From Gammaproteobacteria bacterium (GTDB lineage: Bacteria; Pseudomonadota; Gammaproteobacteria; SURF-13): DNA of 9,098 nucleotides. The translations under genes and the position numbers were made by a program. The notes below the pieces were generated by a model. The model had not been told where the DNA came from. It made no database searches and saw only the letters and a list, made by a program, of their open reading frames with translations. Location: positions 1 to 9,098 of the forward strand of contig JAMDBH010000047.1 in NCBI GenBank assembly GCA_023487615.1, written 5' to 3'. Position 1 is the first letter of the stretch. Each line of letters starts with the position of its first letter. Shown one piece after another: positions 1 through 6,072 of this stretch.

Positions 1-461
1 TGCTGATTGTGGGCGCGGCGAGCGGAAGCAAGGATGTCTTCCGGCCCCTGGAAGGGCTCACGGCCGCGCGCAGTGGAGAGGCCGCTCCGCGCGCTTCCCT
101 GATCTTCAAGCCCGTTAAGGGGGTGGAGCAACTGCAACGTGAGATTATGCTCGCGAGCGCGCAGGGCCGTTCGGTGATGCTTGATTTCTACGCGGACTGG
201 TGCGTCTCCTGCAAGGAAATGGAGAAATTTACCTTCTCCGACCCGGCGGTGCAGCAAGCCCTGAGTGGTGTGGTATTGCTGCGAGCGGATGTGACCGCCA
301 ACGACGCACAGGATCAAGCGTTGCTCAAACAGCTCGGCCTGATCGGACCGCCCTCCATTTTGTTCTTTGGCGCCGACGGCAAGGAGCGCGCGGAATACCG
401 GCTAATCGGTTTTCTCAATGCGGAAAAATTTCTGGCCCATATACGCCGGGCCCTCTCTTAG
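1..461 (+). CDS. dsbD: Thiol:disulfide interchange protein DsbD, C-terminal part (partial)
   Basis: The gene enters from the left edge in frame (first full codon at 3, reading LIVGAASGSKD) and stops with TAG at 459-461. The visible part is the end of the last membrane region, a short linker and the complete C-terminal thioredoxin-like domain. The redox motif CVSC, in the context FYADWCVSCKEMEKF, has its cysteine codons at 201-203 and 210-212. GPPSILFF carries the cis-proline region typical of thioredoxin folds. In the known family, DsbD takes electrons from cytoplasmic thioredoxin across the inner membrane and passes them to periplasmic DsbC, DsbG and cytochrome c maturation factors. The GTG at 9 is internal to the protein, not a start. 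The membrane domain and N-terminal domain lie outside the window, so intactness of the whole protein cannot be judged. Cytochrome c maturation would matter for the di-haem peroxidase at 6073, though the genes are not linked. Confidence 0.93.
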   Translation, partial: LIVGAASGSKDVFRPLEGLTAARSGEAAPRASLIFKPVKGVEQLQREIMLASAQGRSVMLDFYADWCVSCKEMEKFTFSDPAVQQALSGVVLLRADVTANDAQDQALLKQLGLIGPPSILFFGADGKERAEYRLIGFLNAEKFLAHIRRALS

Positions 462-464
462 AAC

Positions 465-594
465 ATATCCATAAATAGTTCCCCTGTGTCCCTTGCTATA
501 AAAAGGCTTCACCACGGAGGGCGGGGAGGAGAAATAAACTCTTCTTGAGAAGAGTATTTCTCTGCGTCCTCTGCGGTAAATTATTTATGGATAT
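465..594. repeat. Palindromic intergenic repeat, copy A, within 13-bp inverted repeats
   Basis: This stretch fills the gap between two convergent genes. The outer ends, 465-477 (ATATCCATAAATA) and 582-594, are perfect 13-base inverted repeats. Inside are the imperfect arms shared with three other gaps in the window: 511-536 (ACCACGGAGGGCG...) and 555-578 (read on the minus strand as TACCGCAGAGGACGCAGAGA). At the centre is a perfect 8-base stem, 538-545 with 548-555. CTTAG occurs just outside on both sides (457-461, 595-599). It may act as a two-way transcription terminator, or be a miniature transposable element; both roles are inferred from structure only. Confidence 0.7.
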
Positions 595-595
595 C

Positions 596-802
596 TTAGT
601 CTGGTTGCTGATCGGCCGGCGGTTTGGCCGTGAGGAAGCACCAGGTATAGGCGACCAGCCAGTACAACACCGACCAGCCCACTGCCGCCATCATCATGAT
701 CGGCGGGCTGAAGGTAAACCCAGTGAGTACCAAGATGATCAGAGTACCAAATATCCAGGCCGGAATCTTATTGTTAAAACAATCAGTTAGATGCTTTTTC
801 AT
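596..802 (-). CDS. Small two-helix membrane protein, function unknown (68 aa)
   Basis: I do not recognise this protein. The chosen start is the ATG at 802-800, because GGAGG lies 5 bases upstream of it on the minus strand (GGAGGACGCCATG). The longer frame reaching back to 877 has no such site and would add 25 unlikely residues. The 68-residue product starts [16 protein letters not shown]. It has two strongly hydrophobic segments, about residues 15-31 and 35-58, joined by a short SPP turn, and a polar tail (KPPADQQPD). It is probably a small inner-membrane protein with both ends on the same side. It is read away from glyA and towards dsbD; its TAA stop at 598-596 lies next to the repeat element. 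Support comes from the clean ribosome site and membrane-protein composition, not homology. Confidence 0.65.
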   Translation of the reverse strand: MKKHLTDCFNNKIPAWIFGTLIILVLTGFTFSPPIMMMAAVGWSVLYWLVAYTWCFLTAKPPADQQPD

Positions 803-858
803 GGCGTCCTCCGGGATCACGGTCAACCGCAACAATACAGTGTAAAATATCACCCTTT

Positions 859-864
859 TATACT
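859..864 (+). promoter_or_regulatory. Possible -10 element for glyA
   Basis: TATACT at 859-864 is one mismatch from the sigma-70 -10 consensus and would give a leader of roughly 25 bases before the glyA start at 896. No good -35 hexamer sits 16-18 bases upstream (836-841 reads TACAGT), so this is a weak call. The 93-base divergent gap 803-895 must also hold the promoter of the minus-strand small gene; I could not pick one with confidence. Confidence 0.25.
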
Positions 865-895
865 CTACGCCCATCACACAGTCCAGGGAGAAAAA

Positions 896-2144
896 ATGTT
901 TGCCAAAAGTATGAAGATCGCCGGTTTCGATGACGAGTTATGGGCAGCGATGCAGGCGGAGAGTAAGCGTCAGGAAGACCATATTGAACTGATCGCCTCG
1001 GAGAATTACGCAAGCCCCCGGGTGCTGGAGGCACAGGGCTCGGTATTGACTAATAAATATGCCGAAGGTTATCCCGGCAAGCGAGTATGTAGATGTGGCC
1101 GAGCGTCTGGCGATCGAGCGGGTCAAGCAATTGTTCAACGCGGATTACGCCAACGTGCAGCCGCACTCGGGCTCACAGGCCAACGCCGCGGTTTACATGG
1201 CGCTGCTCCAGCCCGGCGACACGATCCTCGGTATGAGCCTCGCGCACGGCGGCCACCTCACCCACGGCGCCAAGGTGAATTTTTCCGGAAAGATTTATAA
1301 CGCCGTACAATACGGCCTTGATCCGGCAACCGGCGAGATTGATTACGACCAGGTAGAGCGGTTGGCGCTGGAACACAAGCCTAAAATGGTGGTGGCGGGT
1401 TTCAGCGCCTACTCGCGCGTGGTGGACTGGCAGCGTTTTCGCGCCATCGCCGACAAGATCGGCGCGTATCTGTTTGTAGACATCGCGCATCCGGCAGGCT
1501 TGATTGCCGCGGGCATTTATCCGAGCCCGGTGAATATCGCGGACATCACCACCTCCACGACGCATAAAACCCTGCGCGGGCCGCGCGGCGGCGTGATTCT
1601 GGCGCGAGCCAACCCCGACATCGAAAAAAAACTCAACTCCATCGTGTTCCCCGGCATCCAGGGCGGACCGCTGATGCACGTGATCGCCGCCAAGGCGGTG
1701 GCCTTCAAGGAGGCGCTCGCCCCGGAGTTCAAGGCCTATCAGCAACAGGTGCTGACTAACGCACGTGCCATGGCGGCGGTGATGATGCAGCGCGGATATA
1801 ACGTCGTCTCCGGTGGCACCGACAATCACCTGTTTCTGGTGGATCTGGTGAACAAGGGTCTCACCGGCAAAGACGCCGAGGCGGCACTGGGTTCCGCCAA
1901 CATCACGGTCAATAAAAACGCCGTGCCGAATGATCCGCAATCGCCGTTTGTCACCAGCGGCATCCGCATCGGCACGCCCGCGATGACCACGCGCGGTTTC
2001 AATGAAGACGACGCGCGCAGCCTGGCGGGCTGGATTTGCGATGTGTTGGATGATCTCAACAACAGTGCGGTCATCACTCGTGTAAAAGAGCAGGTGCTGG
2101 ATATATGCCGACGCTTGCCTGTTTATGCTAACCACAGGGGCTAG
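896..2144 (+). pseudogene. glyA: Serine hydroxymethyltransferase, frameshifted by a ~17-base deletion
   Basis: The intact enzyme swaps a one-carbon unit between serine/glycine and tetrahydrofolate, using PLP in the cytosol. The start ATG at 896 follows AGGGAG (885-890), and its first residues ([16 protein letters not shown]) line up with the family start. The first part runs in one frame to [12 protein letters not shown] (codon AAG at 1079-1081). The sequence resumes in another frame at GAG 1083 ([18 protein letters not shown]) and continues to the TAG at 2142-2144. Family members have RYYGGC between these parts; here a single C (1082) remains, so 17 bases are missing. The lost residues include the active-site tyrosine pair near position 65 of the E. 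coli enzyme. Everything else looks sound, including the PLP lysine (THK, codon 1566-1568) and the GPRGG and [13 protein letters not shown] segments. Without a frame correction the first frame yields junk ending at 1300. A sequencing or assembly error is a real alternative. Confidence 0.88.
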
Positions 2145-2230
2145 GATCTAGGGACTAGGGGCCTAGGGAAAACCTTATACACCTCACCCCTTACTCCTCA
2201 CCCACCTAACCCCTAACCCCTAACCCCTAA
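2141..2230. repeat. Heptamer repeat tract between glyA and nrdR
   Basis: The left half has four CTAGG units at 2141, 2148, 2155 and 2163 (spacing 7, 7, 8); the first contains the glyA stop codon. The right half has three exact CCCCTAA units (2210-2230), preceded by degenerate C-rich text (ACCTCACCCC, CTCACCCACC). The two halves are roughly complementary, so the tract could fold as an imperfect hairpin. The minus strand of 2199-2227 reads GGGG-TTA-GGGG-TTA-GGGG and then GG and GGG, a pattern able to form a G-quadruplex. The tract ends 13 bases before the nrdR start. Confidence 0.75.
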
Positions 2231-2243
2231 TACCGAAGACGCC

Positions 2244-2756
2244 ATGCGCTGTCCATTCTGCGGGGCTGAAGACACCAAGGTCATAGATTCTCGCCTCGCT
2301 AATGAGGGCGAGCAGGTACGCAGACGGCGCGAGTGTCTGAGTTGCGGGGAGCGCTTCACCACCTTCGAGTCCGCGCAATTGACGATGCCACACATCATCA
2401 AGCGCGGCGGTGAACGGGTGGCGTTCGATGAAGAGAAACTGCGTGCCGGTATGCTGCTCGCCTTGCAAAAGCGGCCGGTGCCGATGGCCAAGATCGAAGC
2501 CGCTATTCAGCACATCGAACACAAGCTGCGCGCCAGCGGAGAACGGGAGATTCCTTCGCGCTTGCTGGGGGAGTGGGTGATGGAGGAGCTGCGTGCCCTC
2601 GATCACGTCGCCTATGTGCGCTTCGCCTCGGTATACCGCAGCTTTGAAGATGTGCACGCCTTCCGCGAGGAGATCGAACGCCTGGAGCGTGAGCCCTCGC
2701 CTGAGGCCAAGAACCAACTGACCCTGCCTGTAGACCCCCCCAAGAAGGACGCATGA
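2244..2756 (+). CDS. nrdR: Transcriptional repressor NrdR of ribonucleotide reductase genes
   Basis: This 170-residue protein is the usual family length. The N-terminal zinc ribbon is complete, with cysteine pairs CPFC (residues 3-6) and CLSC (about 31-34), plus the conserved [19 protein letters not shown] and RFTTFES segments. The ATP-cone domain follows (about residues 49-140: [15 protein letters not shown] region, [49 protein letters not shown]). In the known family, NrdR senses dATP/ATP with the cone and represses nrd operons through NrdR boxes. Start at 2244 is fixed by homology, because MRCPFCG is the invariant N-terminus. No convincing Shine-Dalgarno is present: the bases just upstream are the C-rich heptamer repeats and CCGAAGACGCC. 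It overlaps ribD by 4 bases (ATGA at 2753-2756), so the two are probably translated together. The glyA-nrdR-ribD order is common in Proteobacteria. Confidence 0.97.
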   Translation: MRCPFCGAEDTKVIDSRLANEGEQVRRRRECLSCGERFTTFESAQLTMPHIIKRGGERVAFDEEKLRAGMLLALQKRPVPMAKIEAAIQHIEHKLRASGEREIPSRLLGEWVMEELRALDHVAYVRFASVYRSFEDVHAFREEIERLEREPSPEAKNQLTLPVDPPKKDA

Positions 2757-3868
2757 CTCGCGCGGATTACGAGTACATGGCTCGTGCCTTACAGCTCGCG
2801 GCGCGCGGCCTTTATACTACTCACCCCAACCCGCGTGTCGGTTGCGTGCTGGTGCGTGACGGCAAAATCGTCGGCGAAGGTTGGCACGAACTCGCCGGGG
2901 AACCGCACGCCGAGATCCACGCTCTGCAACAAGCCGGTGAAGGCGCCCGCAGCGCGACTGCTTATGTGACACTGGAGCCTTGCTGTCATCACGGCCGCAC
3001 GCCGCCCTGCACGGATGCCCTGGTTCAGGCCGGCATCACCCGCGTGGTAGTGGCGATGATAGATCCCAATCCCAGGATCGCGGGCCTGGGCTTGGAGCAA
3101 CTTAAGCGTGCGGGAATACGGGTAGAAACCGGCGTGCTCGAATCCGAGGCCGAAAAATTAAACCCCGGTTTTATCATGCGCATGCGGAAACAGCGTCCTT
3201 ATGTGCGCTGCAAACTTGCGATGACGCTCGATGGCCGCACCGCCACCGCCACAGGCGAAAGCAAGTGGATCACGGGTGAGGCCGCGCGTGCCGACGTACA
3301 GCGTTGGCGCGCGCGGAGCGGCGCGATCATGACGGGGATTAACACCGTGCTGGCCGACGATCCACGTCTTACGGTAAGACCGGAAGTATTGGGTGTGGGT
3401 CTCCCCGTCCACCCCTTGCGCGTGGTGCTGGACTCCTGCCTGCGCATCACACCTAAGGCTCGTTTGTTTAAGGAGCCCGGTGAGACCTTAGTGTTTACCA
3501 CCAGCCGGGAACGCGAACTAATGGAACCCTTGCAGCAAGCGGGTGCGAAGCTCGTAACCTTGCCCGCTGCGGGCAGCCACGTGGACTTGGCTGCGGTATT
3601 GAGCTACTTAGCGGCGCAGCGCGAAATCAATGAGGTTTTGGTCGAAGCCGGTCCTATCCTAAGCGGCGCCCTGCTTCAAGCCCGCCTGATTGATGAACTC
3701 GTCATTTACATGGCGCCCATCCTGCTCGGCGACAGTGCACGTGGGTTGGTTCGTTTACAACCTGACATCGCCAAGCTGATGGAACGTATCGAGCTCGAGA
3801 TTACAGAAATCCGCGCAGTAGGCCGTGATTGGCGTATCACCGCCAAGAGCGCGGCGCCACGCGCCTGA
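2753..3868 (+). CDS. ribD: Riboflavin biosynthesis deaminase/reductase RibD
   Basis: This 371-residue bifunctional enzyme carries out the second and third steps of riboflavin synthesis from GTP: deamination of the pyrimidine, then NADPH-dependent reduction of the ribose side chain. The N-terminal deaminase domain (about 1-145) has [11 protein letters not shown], the zinc motif HAEIHAL and the second zinc motif [11 protein letters not shown]. The reductase domain (about 148-365) starts at [18 protein letters not shown] and includes [23 protein letters not shown] and [15 protein letters not shown]. No key residue seems lost. The start ATG overlaps the nrdR stop (ATGA). ribE, ribBA, ribH or nusB often follow ribD, but here the next 157 bases hold a palindromic repeat and then a signalling gene. 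The remaining rib genes must lie elsewhere. Confidence 0.97.
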   Translation: MTRADYEYMARALQLAARGLYTTHPNPRVGCVLVRDGKIVGEGWHELAGEPHAEIHALQQAGEGARSATAYVTLEPCCHHGRTPPCTDALVQAGITRVVVAMIDPNPRIAGLGLEQLKRAGIRVETGVLESEAEKLNPGFIMRMRKQRPYVRCKLAMTLDGRTATATGESKWITGEAARADVQRWRARSGAIMTGINTVLADDPRLTVRPEVLGVGLPVHPLRVVLDSCLRITPKARLFKEPGETLVFTTSRERELMEPLQQAGAKLVTLPAAGSHVDLAAVLSYLAAQREINEVLVEAGPILSGALLQARLIDELVIYMAPILLGDSARGLVRLQPDIAKLMERIELEITEIRAVGRDWRITAKSAAPRA

Positions 3869-3892
3869 CGTACGCTTAGCCCGATAAAACTG

Positions 3893-3959
3893 TCACCGCA
3901 TAGGGCGCAGAAGAATAAGATTAAATATAGTTTGTTTTCCTCTGCGTCCTCCATAGTGA
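3893..3959. repeat. Palindromic intergenic repeat, copy B
   Basis: The left arm starts TCACCGCATAGGGCGCAGAA at 3893. The right arm ends at 3959 and reads on the minus strand as TCACTATGGAGGACGCAGAG. The centre is AT-rich (3917-3936). It matches the arms of copies A, C and D, and could be transcribed as a long stem-loop that ends the ribD transcript. Confidence 0.7.
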
Positions 3960-3977
3960 AAAAGCCTGCCCATACAT

Positions 3978-3993
3978 TGGCATGCAATATGCT
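3978..3993 (+). promoter_or_regulatory. Candidate sigma-54 (-24/-12) promoter of the response regulator gene
   Basis: The sequence is TGGCATGCAATATGCT. Against the known RpoN consensus TGGCACG-N4-TTGCW it mismatches at two positions (C to T, T to A). The GG (3979-3980) and GC (3991-3992) are exactly 12 bases apart, as sigma-54 needs. The expected transcript start is about 4003, some 23 bases before the ATG at 4026. A very similar site lies before the peroxidase gene, which raises confidence. No enhancer-binding protein gene is in the window. Confidence 0.5.
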
Positions 3994-4025
3994 CCTTAAT
4001 CCGGCTGGGTGGGTCGCGTACATCT

Positions 4026-5822
4026 ATGAATAAAACAATTCTGCTCGTCGATGACGAGGAAAACATCACCGCGTCGTTGGTGCGACTACTCCATCAGGAC
4101 GGTTACCGGGTGCTGACGGCGAACAGCGCTGCTGCAGCGCTGGCGCTATTGGCGAATAATAAAATCGGTGTCATTCTCACCGACCAGCGCATGCCAAAGA
4201 TGACCGGCGTTGAGTTGCTGAGCCGGGTCAATGAGCTATACCCCGATACAATGCGCATGATATTGAGCGGTCATGCCGACCTGGTTTCGGTAACGGATGC
4301 GGTTAACAAGGGCGCCATCTACAAATTTCTCACCAAACCGTGGAACGATGAGATGCTGCGCGCAAATGTGCATGAGGCCTTCATGCATTACAAACTGGCG
4401 CGAGAGAGGGAGCGGCTGAGTTTTGAAATCCAGTCGGCGAACGCGGAGCTTACACGTCTCAACGAAGAATTGGAGCAGCTCATTGAGGAAAAATCGCGGC
4501 GGATGATGCATATCTCCAACTATGACGCGCTTACCAACCTTCCTAACCGTTTGCTGTTCACCGACCGGTTACAGCAGGCGCTGAGGTATGCGCAACGCAA
4601 TACACGATGTGTAGCGCTGATGTCGCTTGACCTGGATCGTTTCAAAATCGTCAATGAATCGCTGGGCCATCCGCACGGCGATGCGCTGTTGCAGGCGGTG
4701 GCGAAGAGGCTCATAAATTGCGTGCGTGTGATTGATACCCTTGCCCGGGTAGGCGGGGATGAATTCATGTTTATCTTGTCCGATCTGGTCAATGTGCAGG
4801 ATGCCGCCGATATTGCGCGGAAGGTTCTTGATGTATTGGCCGATCCGTTTGTGCTAGAAGAAAATGAATGCTTTATCTCTGCTAGCATCGGGATCAGCCT
4901 TTATCCTTCGGATGGCGAAGACTCCACCACGCTGGTTAAAAATGCCGATGCCGCGCTCCATCATGCCAAGAGGCAGGGCCGCAACAATTATCAGTACTAC
5001 GCTGAGCAGATGAACGCCGCAGCGTTACAGCGCCTGACCTTGGAAAGCAATTTGCGTCATGCGCTGGAGCGCGAAGAATTCGTACTTTATTATCAGCCCC
5101 AACTGGACCTTGAAAGCGGTGCAATCATCGGCGTGGAGGCTTTGCTCCGTTGGCAAAGTCCGGAGCGGGGATTGGTACCTCCGGCGGCGTTTATCCCGCT
5201 GCTGGAGGAAACAGGGCTGATCGTGCCGGTGGGAGAATGGGTATTGCGCACCGCCTGTGCGCAAAATAGGGCTTGGCAAATAGAGGGTCTCGCGCCCATC
5301 AGGGTGTCCATCAATCTCTCGGCGTTACAGTTCAGGCAGCCTGATTTTGCTGAAACCATCGCCCGCATTTTGCAGGAAACCGGTCTTGATCCAGGGTGGG
5401 AGGGTTTGGAGATAGAACTTACCGAGAGCCTGCTCATCCACAATGTGGAAGAAACCATTAAAACGCTGCATAAGCTGCGCGCCATGAGAATAAGGGTTTC
5501 GATTGATGATTTCGGTACCGGCTATTCCAGTTTAACTTATCTCAAGCGCTTTCCGTTATTTGGTTTGAAGATCGATCGCTCATTCGTGAACGATCTTTTG
5601 AGAAATCCGGAAGATGCGGCGATAGTTTCAGCCATTATCGCCTTGGCTCACAGTCTGAAGCTGAACGTTATTGCCGAGGGCGTGGAAACATTGGAGCAGC
5701 TAAGATTTTTACGAGAGCTGAAGTGTGACGAAATGCAGGGCTATTTGTTCAGCCCGCCCATGCCGGCGCCTGCCGTCGCAGTCCTGTTGCGCGACGGCAG
5801 GCGCTTGTATTCGCAGGGGTAG
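4026..5822 (+). CDS. Response regulator with diguanylate cyclase and c-di-GMP phosphodiesterase domains (REC-GGDEF-EAL)
   Basis: This 598-residue cytoplasmic protein has three domains. The receiver domain (about 1-120) has the acidic pair D9/D10, phospho-acceptor D53 (TDQRMP), S81 and K104 (LTKPW). A charged coiled coil (about 122-160, RERERLSFEIQSANAEL) links it to the GGDEF domain (about 163-325). That domain has an intact GGDEF (243-247) and, exactly five residues earlier, RVID (234-237), matching the RxxD product-inhibition site. The EAL domain (about 340-590) has EAL at 371-373, the asparagine in INLSALQF, DDFGTG at 494-499 and E551 in AEGVE, so the metal-binding set looks complete. It may therefore both make and degrade c-di-GMP, with phosphorylation of D53 shifting the balance; the net direction cannot be read from sequence. 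No kinase lies directly beside it; the one at 7113 is the nearest candidate partner. A clear Shine-Dalgarno is lacking (GGGTGGGTCG is nearby). Confidence 0.95.
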   Translation: MNKTILLVDDEENITASLVRLLHQDGYRVLTANSAAAALALLANNKIGVILTDQRMPKMTGVELLSRVNELYPDTMRMILSGHADLVSVTDAVNKGAIYKFLTKPWNDEMLRANVHEAFMHYKLARERERLSFEIQSANAELTRLNEELEQLIEEKSRRMMHISNYDALTNLPNRLLFTDRLQQALRYAQRNTRCVALMSLDLDRFKIVNESLGHPHGDALLQAVAKRLINCVRVIDTLARVGGDEFMFILSDLVNVQDAADIARKVLDVLADPFVLEENECFISASIGISLYPSDGEDSTTLVKNADAALHHAKRQGRNNYQYYAEQMNAAALQRLTLESNLRHALEREEFVLYYQPQLDLESGAIIGVEALLRWQSPERGLVPPAAFIPLLEETGLIVPVGEWVLRTACAQNRAWQIEGLAPIRVSINLSALQFRQPDFAETIARILQETGLDPGWEGLEIELTESLLIHNVEETIKTLHKLRAMRIRVSIDDFGTGYSSLTYLKRFPLFGLKIDRSFVNDLLRNPEDAAIVSAIIALAHSLKLNVIAEGVETLEQLRFLRELKCDEMQGYLFSPPMPAPAVAVLLRDGRRLYSQG

Positions 5823-5855
5823 ATTCATAACTGAATAATCGTGACTGTGCCCATC

Positions 5856-5878
5856 GTGGTCAAAGGTTTTTTGACCAC
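5856..5878 (+). terminator. Stem-loop after the response regulator gene, possible terminator
   Basis: GTGGTCAAA (5856-5864) pairs perfectly with TTTGACCAC (5870-5878) around a 5-base loop, starting 34 bases after the stop codon. No T-run follows the stem, so it is not a classic intrinsic terminator. Its right arm runs into the extra half-arm of repeat copy C, and it may simply be part of that element. Confidence 0.35.
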
Positions 5879-5966
5879 AGAGACGTATAAAGATAAATAC
5901 GATTTACCGCGGAGGACGCAGAAGAATCGAAACGGTTCGTCTTTCTCCCCCGCGCCCTCCGCGGTG
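5873..5966. repeat. Palindromic intergenic repeat, copy C, with an extra half-arm
   Basis: The full palindrome runs from TACCGCGGAGGACGCAGAAG (5905) to about 5966. The right arm reads on the minus strand as CACCGCGGAGGGCGCGGGGG. Before it, 5873-5899 (GACCACAGAGACGTATAAAG...) resembles another left arm, so this gap holds about one and a half copies. It lies between two genes read in the same direction. Confidence 0.7.
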
Positions 5967-6017
5967 CTGTTTTTACATCCCAAGAGATCATGAGCCTCCC
6001 GGCATCATCTCCATTAG

Positions 6018-6033
6018 TGGCATACAACTTGCA
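6018..6033 (+). promoter_or_regulatory. Candidate sigma-54 (-24/-12) promoter of the peroxidase-kinase operon
   Basis: TGGCATACAACTTGCA matches the RpoN consensus TGGCACG-N4-TTGCW at all but two positions (CG to TA). GG (6019-6020) and GC (6031-6032) have the exact 12-base spacing. The expected transcript start is near 6044, about 30 bases before the ATG, leaving room for the ribosome site AGGGAAGG (6060-6067). A small inverted repeat TAGGGT/ACCCTA (6040-6045, 6050-6055) sits at the expected start. It shares TGGCATnCAAnwTGCw with the site at 3978. Confidence 0.6.
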
Positions 6034-6072
6034 CTTCGTTAGGGTTGATACCCTATAGTAGGGAAGGCCAGC

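Noticed and set aside
791..895. Upstream extension of glyA to 791
   Set aside because: The start at 896 has a ribosome site and matches the family N-terminus; the extension covers the divergent promoter region and the start of the minus-strand gene.
1173..2135. 320-codon open frame on the minus strand opposite glyA
   Set aside because: It lies wholly inside glyA, has a low-complexity H/R/G-rich product typical of the reverse complement of a GC-rich gene, and no ribosome site.
1059..2144. Separate glyA-like gene starting at ATG 1059
   Set aside because: The ATG is out of frame with the conserved first part and reads [10 protein letters not shown], which is not SHMT sequence until EY. It is the frameshifted remainder of one gene, not a new start.
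2207..2230. CRISPR array
   Set aside because: The units are 7 bases in direct tandem with no spacers, so this is a simple tandem repeat.
2220..2717. 165-codon minus-strand frame opposite nrdR
   Set aside because: It is a shadow of nrdR; the plus-strand protein is an unmistakable NrdR.
3706..4023. 105-codon minus-strand frame across the end of ribD and repeat copy B
   Set aside because: It is half ribD antisense and half repeat, with no coding character of its own.
6029..6059. Sigma-70 promoter TTGCAC / TATAGT before the peroxidase gene
   Set aside because: The spacer is 19 bases and the transcript would start inside the ribosome site. The sigma-54 reading of the same area fits better.
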